Origin: Deltaproteobacteria bacterium
GTDB lineage: Bacteria; Desulfobacterota; Desulfuromonadia; Desulfuromonadales; BM103
Length of the DNA stretch: 43,593 nt
Reading direction: 5' to 3'
Assembly (NCBI GenBank): GCA_005774545.1
Contig: VAUL01000021.1
Location: 1 to 43,593, forward strand
Below are positions 18,428 to 25,833 of the stretch, piece by piece (positions within the stretch are counted from its first letter, which is position 1; each line of letters starts with the position of its first letter). Both the position numbers and the translations under genes were made by a program. The notes under the pieces are model-generated. The model was not told the origin of the DNA, did no database searches, and saw nothing but the letters and a program-made list of their open reading frames with translations.

Positions 18428-18515
18428 TAAAATTTCTCCCGTTCGCGAATGTTTCGCAGTATAGGGGGGAAGGGTGGTCTGCGCAACCCTCCCCGCGGTC
18501 ATTTCGCGGGCGAAT

Positions 18516-18531
18516 TTTGACCTGCGTCAAA
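18516..18531. promoter_or_regulatory. CRP/FNR-family-type palindromic operator
   Basis: TTTGACCTGCGTCAAA is a near-perfect palindrome (TTTGAC-N4-GTCAAA). Its centre, 18523.5, is about 42 nt upstream of the transcription start predicted from the adjacent -10. It resembles, from memory, the TTTGACC-N2-GGTCAAA type reported for HcpR-like nitrosative-stress regulators and is also close to an FNR box. The acting protein is unknown. Confidence 0.65.
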
Positions 18532-18559
18532 TTGCGGGATGAAGTCTCTCTGCTAAACT
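18532..18559 (+). promoter_or_regulatory. Candidate promoter of the nitrite reductase gene
   Basis: TTGCGG (18532-18537), a 16-nt spacer and TAAACT (18554-18559). The operator abuts or overlaps the -35, as in class II activated promoters, and the weak -35 fits dependence on an activator. Confidence 0.5.
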
Positions 18560-18644
18560 TCTGCTAATTGTTTGATTGCCTGTGTGAGCCATCCCTGAAG
18601 GCAGGGGTGGCCGCGCGGGCCACCGAAAGATGGGGAGGAGAGAC

Positions 18645-20300
18645 ATGGGGAAACACAGGGGATGGAGATGGGTGGTGCCGTGTGCCGCCGTCCTGGCGCT
18701 GGCGATGGTCGCCTGGCTGCCGGCGCAGGGTTCGGCATCCAGCCACATGAAGGGTGAAAAGGCGGCGAAGATCAACAAGGACGACTGCTTCGGCTGCCAC
18801 GAGGAAGTGCAGGAGCTGCACAAGGATTCCAAGCACGCCAAGCTCGGCTGCGAAACCTGCCACTCCGGCACCGACAAGCACCTTGAGGATTCGGCCAACA
18901 AGCCGGTCACCAGCCTGGAGCTGGCGACCTGCGGCGGCTGTCACAAGGATCAGTACGACAGCTACTACCGGATGAACTACGACGCCCAGGGGCGCAAGGA
19001 GAAGGGGGTGCCGACCGGGCGCTCGCCGATGCAGGACAAGCTCCTGGCGCCGCACGGCTTCACCAAGGAGCACAACGAGCCACGCCCCCACCCGTTCATG
19101 GTCGTCGACCAGTTCACGGTCGACCGCTTCGCCCGCGGCCGCTACCAGTTCAAGGACATCTTCGGCTACACCCGTCCCGGCAAGGCCTGGGACGTGCTGG
19201 TCGACAACGGTCCCGACAAGCTCTATCCCCCCGACGTCTCGGCGGCGGCCGGCAACCCGGTCTGCCTGCAGTGCAAGACCTCCGACCTGGTCCTGAAGTG
19301 GAAGTACATGGGGGACAAGGATCCGGCGGCCAAGTGGGACCGCACCTCCGACGTCAACGCCCTGATCAAGGACGTGCAGAACCCGGTCGGCTGCATCGAG
19401 TGCCACGATCCGCACGCCACCAAGCCGCGCATCATCCGCGACGCGCTGATCGACGCGGTCGAGCGTGACGGCGCCCGCCCCTACGATGCCGACAAGGGGA
19501 AAGGGCTCGTCAAGGTGGTGGCGTTCCGCGACAACTTCCGCAAGATCGGCCTGCTGGCCCCGACCGCCAACGGCAAGGTGAACTCCACCCTGATGTGCGG
19601 CCAGTGCCACGTCGAGTACAACTGCAACGGCGGTTTCGAACCGGTCAGCGGCGACAAGGTGACGATGGCCGACCGTCGCGCCAACCACTTCCCGATGAAG
19701 AACGCGCTCGATCTGCTGGCCCACTACGACAACCTCAAGTTCCGCGACTTCAAACATGCGGTGACCGGCGCCAGCCTGGTCAAGCTGCAGCACCCGGAGA
19801 TGGAAACCTACTGGGGGAGCGTGCACGACAAGGCCGGGGTGACCTGCGCCGACTGCCACATGCCGAAGGAGAAGAACAAGGCCGGCAAGACCTTCACCGG
19901 CCACCAGGTGGTGCGGCCGAAGGATCACGTCAAGCAGAGCTGCCTCGGGTGTCATCCGAAGTCGAGCGTCGAGGAGAAGCTCTACCAGATCCAGACGGTG
20001 CAGAACTACACCAAGGGGCGGATGCGCGAGGCGGAAGCCGCCATCGGCAAGCTGATCGACACCTATGCCAAGGCCAAGGAGAAGGGGGTGGCCGAGGAGA
20101 CGCTGGCCAAGGCCCGCAAGCAGCATGAAATCTCCCATGTCCTCTGGGAATGGTGGACCGCCGAGAACAGCGACGGCTGGCACAATCCGCAGCTGGCCAA
20201 GGACAGCCTGTTCGCTTCGATCGTCGAGGCCAACAAGGGGACCCAACTCCTCAACGAGGCCATGACTCCGCCGGCGCCGGCGCCCGCGCCCGCCAAGTAG
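18645..20300 (+). CDS. Octaheme c-type cytochrome nitrite reductase
   Basis: A periplasmic multiheme enzyme expected to reduce nitrite to ammonium (and possibly hydroxylamine). The 551-residue precursor has a signal peptide (about 1-31). There are eight haem motifs: CXXCH at C48, C69, C96, C250, C318, C401 and C433, and CLQCK at 207-211, whose lysine is the hallmark of the catalytic haem. Pentaheme NrfA has only five motifs, whereas eight with CXXCK in fourth place matches octaheme nitrite reductase (TvNiR of Thioalkalivibrio). After haem motif 6 the sequence is VEYNC, giving Y325 and C327; in TvNiR a Tyr-x-Cys pair at this place forms a thioether cross-link. Strong GGAGGAG site before the ATG. 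It ends in its own terminator and appears monocistronic; an nrfH-like partner is not adjacent. Confidence 0.9.
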   Translation: MGKHRGWRWVVPCAAVLALAMVAWLPAQGSASSHMKGEKAAKINKDDCFGCHEEVQELHKDSKHAKLGCETCHSGTDKHLEDSANKPVTSLELATCGGCHKDQYDSYYRMNYDAQGRKEKGVPTGRSPMQDKLLAPHGFTKEHNEPRPHPFMVVDQFTVDRFARGRYQFKDIFGYTRPGKAWDVLVDNGPDKLYPPDVSAAAGNPVCLQCKTSDLVLKWKYMGDKDPAAKWDRTSDVNALIKDVQNPVGCIECHDPHATKPRIIRDALIDAVERDGARPYDADKGKGLVKVVAFRDNFRKIGLLAPTANGKVNSTLMCGQCHVEYNCNGGFEPVSGDKVTMADRRANHFPMKNALDLLAHYDNLKFRDFKHAVTGASLVKLQHPEMETYWGSVHDKAGVTCADCHMPKEKNKAGKTFTGHQVVRPKDHVKQSCLGCHPKSSVEEKLYQIQTVQNYTKGRMREAEAAIGKLIDTYAKAKEKGVAEETLAKARKQHEISHVLWEWWTAENSDGWHNPQLAKDSLFASIVEANKGTQLLNEAMTPPAPAPAPAK

Positions 20301-20325
20301 CAGTCGCCCGCAACGACGCAGCAAA

Positions 20326-20358
20326 AAGGGGGGGCGCCGCAGGGCGCCCCCCTTCTTT
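20326..20358 (+). terminator. Rho-independent terminator of nitrite reductase gene
   Basis: An AAGGGGGGGCGCC arm pairs with GGGCGCCCCCCTT around a short loop, followed by CTTT. It lies 25 nt after the stop codon. Confidence 0.85.
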
Positions 20359-20361
20359 GTC

Positions 20362-20381
20362 ATCCACAGCGATCTGTGGAT
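20362..20381. repeat. Inverted pair of DnaA-box-like sites
   Basis: ATCCACAG, CGAT, CTGTGGAT: a perfect 8-bp inverted repeat. Each arm overlaps a 9-mer one mismatch from the DnaA box (TCATCCACA and, on the minus strand, CTATCCACA). It may be a DnaA or other regulator site, or chance. Confidence 0.45.
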
Positions 20382-20506
20382 AGCCTTGTGGAATGGTCGC
20401 CAACGGCATGGCCAAGTGCGCCGTGCACCGGCATCGGTAGCATTTTGCCTAGAAAAAAATCACGATGGCCGCAGTCGCTTTTTCCCTCGGCGGCAGCTGT
20501 GCGCAA

Positions 20507-20535
20507 TTGACTCGCCGGGCCCGGTGTGCTATCAA
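20507..20535 (+). promoter_or_regulatory. Promoter of the M24 peptidase gene
   Basis: TTGACT (20507-20512), a 17-nt spacer and TATCAA (20530-20535), about 50 nt before the ATG at 20585. Confidence 0.65.
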
Positions 20536-20584
20536 AAAGCTCCATGAAAACAATTTGTTACATTCTCAATTCGAGGAGATTGCC

Positions 20585-21775
20585 ATGCGCCTGACCCCTG
20601 CCGGTGAACTGAACGACCGCATCCGCCGCCTCCAGGCCGAGATGGCGGGTGCCGATCTCGAAGCGGTGCTGCTGCTGCAGAACGCCGACCTCTTCTATTT
20701 CACCGGTTCGATCCAGCAGGGGGTGCTGTACGTACCGGTGAGCGGCGAGCCGCTCTACCTGGTGCGCAAGGAATTCGGTCGGGCACGGATGGAGTCCGGC
20801 CTGCGGCAGGTCGTGCCGCTGAAGAGCCCCAAGGATCTTCCCGGCCAGCTCGCCGAGCATGGCCTGCCGCTGCCGAAGCGGGCGGGGATGGAACTCGACG
20901 TGGTTCCGGTCGAGACCTTCCAGCGTTTCGCCAGGATCTTCCCCGGCTGCGAAATGGTCGGCGCCACTCACCAGATCCGCACGGTGCGGGCGGTCAAGTC
21001 GGAGTACGAGATCGGCATCATGAAGGATGCCGCCCTGCAGGTGGACAAGGTCTGCCGGCGCGCCCGCGAGGTCATCCGCGAAGGGCTCACCGACCTGGAG
21101 CTGGCCGCCGAGCTCGAATACGCCGCGCGCAAGGAGGGGCACCAGGGACTGTCGCGGATGCGCGGCTTCAACTCCGAGCTGTTCTACGGGCACATCTTCT
21201 CCGGGGCCGACTCGGCGGCACCGGCCTACCTCGATGCGCCGCTGGGAGGGCTCGGCGTCAACCCGTCGGTCGGCCAGGGGGCCAGCTACAAGAAGATCAA
21301 GCCCTTCGAGCCGATCGTCGTCGATTTCGCCGGGGCCTTCGACGGCTATCTCGTCGACCAGACCCGGATCTTCTGCATCGGCGGGCTCCCGGACCAGCTC
21401 CTTAAGGCCTACGACGACATGGTGCGCATCCAGAACCGCCTGCTCGAAATCGCCCGTCCCGGCGTCAGCTGGGGGGCGGTTTACGACGACTGCTTCAAGC
21501 TGGCGGTCGAAATGGGCTATGCCGACCACTTCATGGGGAACAAGGGGGCGCAGGTGTCGTTCATCGGCCACGGCATCGGCGTGGAGATCGACGAATACCC
21601 GTTCATTGCTCGCGGCTTCAGCGATTACGCGCTGCAGGAGAACATGACCTTCGCTTTCGAGCCGAAGGCGGTGTTTGCCGGTCTCGGCGCGGTCGGCATC
21701 GAGAATACCTTCCGCCTGACCGCCGACGGGCCCAAGCACATCACCTTCTCGGATCAGGCGCTGGCAATCCTCTAG
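20585..21775 (+). CDS. M24 family metallopeptidase (Xaa-Pro aminopeptidase-like)
   Basis: A 396-residue cytosolic 'pita-bread' peptidase, probably cleaving X-Pro dipeptides or N-terminal residues. The N-terminal creatinase-like domain (about 1-140) includes LLLQNADLFYFTGS. The catalytic domain carries the five metal ligands: Asp in IVVDFAG, Asp in LVDQTRIF, His in IGHGIGVEIDE, Glu in FAFEPKAV and Glu in GIENTFRL. The start at 20585 follows GAGGAG; the longer frame from 20465 runs through the promoter and is rejected. It has its own promoter and is probably a single-gene unit. Confidence 0.92.
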   Translation: MRLTPAGELNDRIRRLQAEMAGADLEAVLLLQNADLFYFTGSIQQGVLYVPVSGEPLYLVRKEFGRARMESGLRQVVPLKSPKDLPGQLAEHGLPLPKRAGMELDVVPVETFQRFARIFPGCEMVGATHQIRTVRAVKSEYEIGIMKDAALQVDKVCRRAREVIREGLTDLELAAELEYAARKEGHQGLSRMRGFNSELFYGHIFSGADSAAPAYLDAPLGGLGVNPSVGQGASYKKIKPFEPIVVDFAGAFDGYLVDQTRIFCIGGLPDQLLKAYDDMVRIQNRLLEIARPGVSWGAVYDDCFKLAVEMGYADHFMGNKGAQVSFIGHGIGVEIDEYPFIARGFSDYALQENMTFAFEPKAVFAGLGAVGIENTFRLTADGPKHITFSDQALAIL

Positions 21776-21826
21776 AAGCCGGCGCCGCGCCTCTTGCATC
21801 CCGGCCGATCGCCGCTATCCTTATAG

Positions 21827-21850
21827 CGAGATGAGCAGGTTTTCATCTCG
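21827..21850 (+). promoter_or_regulatory. Leader hairpin before HD-GYP gene
   Basis: CGAGATGA, an 8-nt loop and TCATCTCG form a perfect 8-bp stem that ends 1 nt before the ribosome site GGAGG (21852-21856). A second small inverted repeat (CGCTAT, CCTT, ATAGCG) precedes it. It could modulate translation; no known riboswitch is recognised. Confidence 0.45.
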
Positions 21851-21861
21851 CGGAGGTGGCG

Positions 21862-22998
21862 ATGGAGCCGATAGCTTTCCCCGACGACCCCCTGTCCGGC
21901 CTCGCCGAAACGACGACCTTCGGGGCACGCCTGGCCCTGGTGCACGCCGAGTTGCGCCGGCGCTGCCCGGGTGTTGCCCGCATGGCGGTGGCGCTGCACG
22001 ACCGGGCGACCGGCCTGCTCAAGACCTTTGCCGCCAGCCCGGCCGGAGAGAGCCCGCTGCGCAATTACGAGGTGTCGATCGTCGAGGCCGCGTCACTGCG
22101 TGCCGCCGCGGTGGCCCGGCGGCCGCGCGTGGTGCACGATCTGGAGATCTTCGCGGCCGGGACGCGGGAGCACTCCCGGCGCATTCTCGGCCACGGCTTT
22201 GCGTCCAGCTATACCCTGCCGGTGTTCGAGGGGGGCGAGCTGATCGCCTTCGTCTTCTGCAACTCGCTGCACAAGGGGTACTTCCGCAACGGCGTGCTCG
22301 CCGAAGTCGATGTCTTCGCGCACCTGGCCGCGCAACTGGTGATCGCCGACCGCGCGACTTTGCGCACCCTCAATGCCGCCCTGCGCACCATGGTCGGCAT
22401 GGTCCACGTGCGCGACCCGGAAACCGGCAACCATCTCGAGCGGATGGCCCGGTACGCCCGGCTGATCGCCCGGGAACTGGTCAGCCGCGGCAAGTGCGGT
22501 TTCGACGACGAGCAGATCGAGCAGCTGTTCAACTTCTCGCCGCTGCACGACATCGGCAAACTGGGGATTCCCGACAGCATCCTGCTCAAACCGGGGAAAC
22601 TGGGAGCGGACGAGCGCACGGTGATGGATACCCATCCCCTGGTCGGCCGGCGGATGATCGATGCCCTGGTCGAGAACTTCGGCTTCCAGCAGATTCCGTA
22701 TGTCGCTTCGCTCAAGGCCCTCGTCGAATATCACCATGAAAAGCTCGACGGCAACGGCTACCCGCACGGCCTGAAAGGCGACGAAATCCCCCTGGAGGCC
22801 CGGATTGTCGCGGTGAGCGACGTGTTCGACGCCCTCACCACCAGCCGCCCGTACAAGGGGTCGTGGCCCAACCAGCATGCCCTGGCCATGCTGCAGCTGT
22901 TGGCGATCGACCAGCTCGACAGCGACTGCGTGACCGTCCTGCTCGACTGCCCGGAAGAAGTGGCCGCCATCCAGCAGCGGTTCGCCGACGCCGCCTGA
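21862..22998 (+). CDS. GAF-HD-GYP domain protein (c-di-GMP phosphodiesterase)
   Basis: A 378-residue soluble signalling protein. Residues 1-165 look like a GAF-type sensor (VARMAVALHDRATGLLKTFA..., FASSYTLPVFEGGELIAFVF). The C-terminal half is an HD-GYP domain: the NHLERMARYARLIA helix, metal-binding LHDIGKLGIPD, VEYHHEKLDGNGYPHGLKGDEIP with the GYP signature, and RIVAVSDVFDALTTSRPYK. All metal ligands appear to be present, so it should hydrolyse cyclic di-GMP. GGAGG lies 5 nt before the ATG; a GTG two codons upstream is too close to it. The ligand of the GAF domain is unknown. Confidence 0.9.
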   Translation: MEPIAFPDDPLSGLAETTTFGARLALVHAELRRRCPGVARMAVALHDRATGLLKTFAASPAGESPLRNYEVSIVEAASLRAAAVARRPRVVHDLEIFAAGTREHSRRILGHGFASSYTLPVFEGGELIAFVFCNSLHKGYFRNGVLAEVDVFAHLAAQLVIADRATLRTLNAALRTMVGMVHVRDPETGNHLERMARYARLIARELVSRGKCGFDDEQIEQLFNFSPLHDIGKLGIPDSILLKPGKLGADERTVMDTHPLVGRRMIDALVENFGFQQIPYVASLKALVEYHHEKLDGNGYPHGLKGDEIPLEARIVAVSDVFDALTTSRPYKGSWPNQHALAMLQLLAIDQLDSDCVTVLLDCPEEVAAIQQRFADAA

Positions 22999-23024
22999 CT
23001 CCCCGTCCCCGACGGCGTCCACCG

Positions 23025-23055
23025 AAAGCCGGCATCGGCAGCGATGCCGGCTTTT
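23025..23055 (+). terminator. Rho-independent terminator of HD-GYP gene
   Basis: AAAGCCGGCATCG pairs perfectly with CGATGCCGGCTTT around a 4-nt loop and ends in TTTT; the U-tract is short. Confidence 0.8.
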
Positions 23056-23132
23056 CGTCTGCCGGCCCGGCGTGTTATGCTCCCTCTCCCGGTCGTCGGC
23101 GAGAGCCCGGGAATACACGGCAGAGGTTTCCC

Positions 23133-23606
23133 ATGATCACAGCCCATGAAGTTCAGGCCCTTCTCGAGCGGGAGGGGTTGAGCGTGCTGCGTGCCGCCGC
23201 CCCGACCCGCGACAGCGCCTCGGCGGCCGCGGCCGTCGGCTGCAGCGTGGCCGAGATCGCCAAAAGCATCCTGCTGCTGGTCGGCAACCGGCCGGTGCTG
23301 GTGGTGGCCGGCGGCGACGTGCGGGTGAAAAGCGGCCTGCTGAAGAAGGCGACCGGCTGGAGCGGGCAGGTGCGCCTGCCGGCCCCCGAGGAAGTCATCC
23401 GCCACACCGGCTACCCGCCGGGGGCGGTCAGTCCGTTCCTCCTCCCGCGCGCGCTGCCGGTGCTGCTCGACGCGTCGCTGCAGCGTTTCCCCGCCGTCTA
23501 CCCGGCGGCCGGCGACGAGGCCTCGTCGGTCGGCATCGCCTTCGACCACCTGCAGCGGCTGAGCGGCGGCCGGCTGGTGGAGGTGTGCGCCGCTGCTGGC
23601 GATTGA
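23133..23606 (+). CDS. YbaK/ProX-type aminoacyl-tRNA editing protein
   Basis: A 157-residue YbaK/EbsC-fold protein likely to hydrolyse mischarged tRNAs (for example Ala- or Cys-tRNA-Pro). Typical features: the lysine in VAEIAKSILLLVG, VVAGGDVRVKSGLLKKATG and the substrate-pocket run HTGYPPGAVSPFLLP. AGAGG precedes the ATG. A second, clearly different family member lies at 31795-32286, so the genome has at least two such editing proteins, which probably have different substrates. Confidence 0.85.
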   Translation: MITAHEVQALLEREGLSVLRAAAPTRDSASAAAAVGCSVAEIAKSILLLVGNRPVLVVAGGDVRVKSGLLKKATGWSGQVRLPAPEEVIRHTGYPPGAVSPFLLPRALPVLLDASLQRFPAVYPAAGDEASSVGIAFDHLQRLSGGRLVEVCAAAGD

Positions 23607-23642
23607 CGGTTCCTCAGGAGCCCTTGCCGGCGAGGTAAGAGG

Positions 23643-23840
23643 ATGAACGGCTCGTCGCGGTATGCGGGGATGACCGTCAATGAACGGCTGTTAGCGGCCG
23701 GGCTGCTGGCGGCTTTCGACCGGGCCGCGCGGTCGCGGGATCGGGCGGAAATGCTCCGCCTGCTGCGGCGGGTTGATGTTCCGGCCCCGGAGGAGACGGT
23801 GGCCGCGGTGCTCGCCAACCCTTGGCGATACGGATATTAG
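23643..23840 (+). CDS. Small conserved-type hypothetical protein
   Basis: 65 residues: a short N-terminal part with MTVNERLLAAGLLAAFDRAARSRD, a helical basic centre and a C-terminal NPWRYGY. I recall similar short proteins of unknown function (ending LANPxRYGY) in other bacteria. A strong purine-rich site (GAGG then AAGAGG) precedes the ATG, and codon usage matches its neighbours. It ends 14 nt from the convergent PPOX gene. Confidence 0.65.
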   Translation: MNGSSRYAGMTVNERLLAAGLLAAFDRAARSRDRAEMLRLLRRVDVPAPEETVAAVLANPWRYGY

Positions 23841-23853
23841 CCGCGCGCCTCGC

Positions 23854-24225
23854 TCAGATCAGCGCCCGTCTCTCCACGATCCTGAACCAGGCGACGTGCC
23901 GCACCGCCGCCGCGGCGGCCGGTCCGACGACGTCCCCGGTCCTGCGGCGGACCACCTCGAGCATCTCGCCCCCGTCTTCGAAGCGGAGCAGTTCCAGCTC
24001 GAACCTCGCGCCGCGGAAGCCGCCCCCCGCCTGCCTGAAGAGATAGCTCGCCCGGGGGTTCTGGACGAGGTTGCGGTAAGTCCGCCCGTCGGTCATCCCC
24101 CAGACCAGCGTGGTGTCGCCGACGACGTGGGGGCGGGCGTAGACCGCCGTGTTGACGCGCCCCTCGCTGTCGGCCGTGGCCATCACCCCGAGGCCGTAAT
24201 CGTCGAACATCGCTGCTGTTTCCAC
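23854..24225 (-). CDS. Pyridoxamine 5'-phosphate oxidase-like flavin protein
   Basis: About 123 residues in the split-barrel FMN-binding fold: GLGVMATADSEGRVNTAVYARPHVV, then LVWGMTDGRTYRNLVQNPRASYLF. Small members bind FMN, haem or F420, and many have no known substrate. Start choice: GGAGG at correct spacing supports the GTG at 24225. A GTG at 24243 that overlaps the stop of the upstream lipoprotein gene and an ATG at 24210 are alternatives. It is co-directional and nearly fused with the DUF1499 gene. Confidence 0.8.
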   Translation of the reverse strand: METAAMFDDYGLGVMATADSEGRVNTAVYARPHVVGDTTLVWGMTDGRTYRNLVQNPRASYLFRQAGGGFRGARFELELLRFEDGGEMLEVVRRRTGDVVGPAAAAAVRHVAWFRIVERRALI

Positions 24226-24239
24226 CTTGCCCTCCGTGT

Positions 24240-24743
24240 TCACCTGTCGCGCCCGGAGGCGCCCGCCCCGCGTGAAGGCGCCTCTGCCTCGAATCCCCTC
24301 CTGATTTCTTCCAGACGCCGGCGGTTCTTCCCCAGGTCGGAATAGCCGACCCGTGATGCGGAGCGGACCTGGATGGCCTGCCGCTCTCGGTCGAGGAGAA
24401 ATTCACCGTCATCGACGAACAGGGTGGTGCGCAACTCGACCCGCAGATACCCTTCGCGCTTTTCGACGATACGGGTGTCGTCGCGAGTCCTGAGGACGCG
24501 CTCCAGGCGGCTGAACGCTGCTTCGGCATCGTCCCGGAAGGCGAGCGCCGCGATCCCGTGCCGTTCGTCGGCGGCAAAGCTCGACACACAGTTGGGGGAG
24601 GACGGGCACGCGGTCAGGAGCCCGTCCTTGACCCCGAGCACCGGTCGTTCGCCGCTGCAGGCGTTCAGCATCAGGACCGCCGGGACGGCGATCGCCACGA
24701 GGGTCAGGACGCGCCGCGTCTGCAGCAGGCGATCAGATGGCAT
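24240..24743 (-). CDS. DUF1499 lipoprotein
   Basis: A 167-residue protein with a basic N-terminus, one hydrophobic segment and a lipobox-like LMLNAC (cysteine near residue 29), so probably a lipoprotein. The mature part begins TACPSSPNCVSSFAADERHGIAAL, characteristic of DUF1499, whose function is unknown. The start at 24743 has GGAGAG upstream; an ATG 24 codons earlier lacks support. It is divergent from the lipid-modification operon, and DUF1499 genes are sometimes near such clusters. Confidence 0.82.
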   Translation of the reverse strand: MPSDRLLQTRRVLTLVAIAVPAVLMLNACSGERPVLGVKDGLLTACPSSPNCVSSFAADERHGIAALAFRDDAEAAFSRLERVLRTRDDTRIVEKREGYLRVELRTTLFVDDGEFLLDRERQAIQVRSASRVGYSDLGKNRRRLEEIRRGFEAEAPSRGAGASGRDR

Positions 24744-24824
24744 GAGGTCTCTCCAAAGAGGTGCTTTGTTATTTATGCAACTATAGCAGACTTCCTTGCG
24801 CCGACCGGCCGGCATGGCGCTGAA

Positions 24825-24852
24825 TTGCGGACCGATTCAGGCATGTTATGCT
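24825..24852 (+). promoter_or_regulatory. Candidate promoter of the lipid-modification operon
   Basis: TTGCGG (24825-24830), a 16-nt spacer and TATGCT (24847-24852), 22 nt before the first ATG. The moderate match makes it tentative. Confidence 0.45.
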
Positions 24853-24874
24853 TGGTAGCCAGGAGGGAGTCGGG

Positions 24875-25447
24875 ATGAAAACCGCCGTGCTGACCGTCTT
24901 CTTTGCCGTCCTTCTGGCGGGCTCCGCCCCGGCGGCCCGTGCGTTGACGGTCGAGAATGTCGTCTTCGCCGAGCGGGTCGACATCGGCGGCGCGGCGGTG
25001 CCGTTGCGCAACGCCGCCCTGCTGCGCTACCTGCGTTTCGTCAAGGCCTACGTGGCCGCCCTCTACCTGCCGGAATCGGTTGCAGCGGAAGCCGTGCTGA
25101 CCGATGTCCCCAAGCGCCTGGAGATCAGTTACCTGGTCGCCATCCGCGGTGGGGATTTTGACAAGGGGGCGGCGCCGGTGCTCCGGCGCAACCTCGCCCC
25201 GGCGGAACTCGCCCGCGTGCAGGGGCGAATCGACCGGCTCAACGCGGCCTATCGCGATGTCCGCCCCGGCGACCGCTATGCTCTTACCTACCACCCGGGG
25301 CGGGGAACCGAACTGGCCCTCAACGGCGTTCCGCTCGTCACCATCGAAGGGGCCGACTTCGCGGCGGCCTATTTCGGGGTCTGGCTGGGCCGCGAGCCCA
25401 TCGATGCCGATCTGAAGCGGGCCCTGCTGAGCAGGAGGCCGCGGTGA
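24875..25447 (+). CDS. Chalcone isomerase-like exported protein
   Basis: A 190-residue protein with an N-terminal signal peptide (cleavage after about residue 22, ARA). The remainder resembles bacterial chalcone isomerase-like proteins: LRNAALLRYLRFVKAYVAALYLPE near the start and FAAAYFGVWLGREPIDADLKRALL at the end. These bind fatty-acid-like ligands in plant homologues; bacterial function is unproven. A GGAGGGAG site precedes the ATG. It is the first gene of a chain overlapped by 4 nt each. Confidence 0.8.
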   Translation: MKTAVLTVFFAVLLAGSAPAARALTVENVVFAERVDIGGAAVPLRNAALLRYLRFVKAYVAALYLPESVAAEAVLTDVPKRLEISYLVAIRGGDFDKGAAPVLRRNLAPAELARVQGRIDRLNAAYRDVRPGDRYALTYHPGRGTELALNGVPLVTIEGADFAAAYFGVWLGREPIDADLKRALLSRRPR

Positions 25448-25833
25448 AGACCGTTCTCGCGCTGCTCTGCGCCGCGGTTGCGGCGCTCATGCTGTGGCTG
25501 GCGGTTGACGCCGCCCTGCAGCAGGACGTGATTGCCGCCGGGCGCCGGCTCTGGACGGATCCCTGGTACCGGGTTCTCCTCGCCGATGCCTACGCCGGCT
25601 TCCTGTTCTTCTGGCTCTGGGTCGCCTGGCGGGAACGGTCGGCCGGACGCGGCTGCCTCTGGCTGCTCCTCATCATGACCCTGGGCAACCTGGCGGCCGC
25701 TGCTTATCTCCTCCTGCAGTTGCGCGACTGGCAGCCTGCCGACGGCATTGCCCGTCTGCTGCTCGGCAACCGGCGGAGCGTGCCGCCGGCCGGAACGCCC
25801 CGGCAGCGATTCGACGGGGGGGCGCCGGGATGA
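25444..25833 (+). CDS. DUF1475-like small membrane protein
   Basis: 129 residues with three hydrophobic segments (about 3-25, 46-62 and 72-92) and a polar tail. The aromatic run DAYAGFLFFWLWVAWRE matches the pattern I recall for DUF1475. It starts with GTG inside the end of the preceding gene (GTGA) and ends overlapping the next, so it is translationally coupled. No function is known. Confidence 0.65.
   Translation: MKTVLALLCAAVAALMLWLAVDAALQQDVIAAGRRLWTDPWYRVLLADAYAGFLFFWLWVAWRERSAGRGCLWLLLIMTLGNLAAAAYLLLQLRDWQPADGIARLLLGNRRSVPPAGTPRQRFDGGAPG

Noticed and set aside
18645-20300. Pentaheme NrfA
   Set aside because: There are eight haem motifs rather than five, and the Tyr-x-Cys motif is of the octaheme type.
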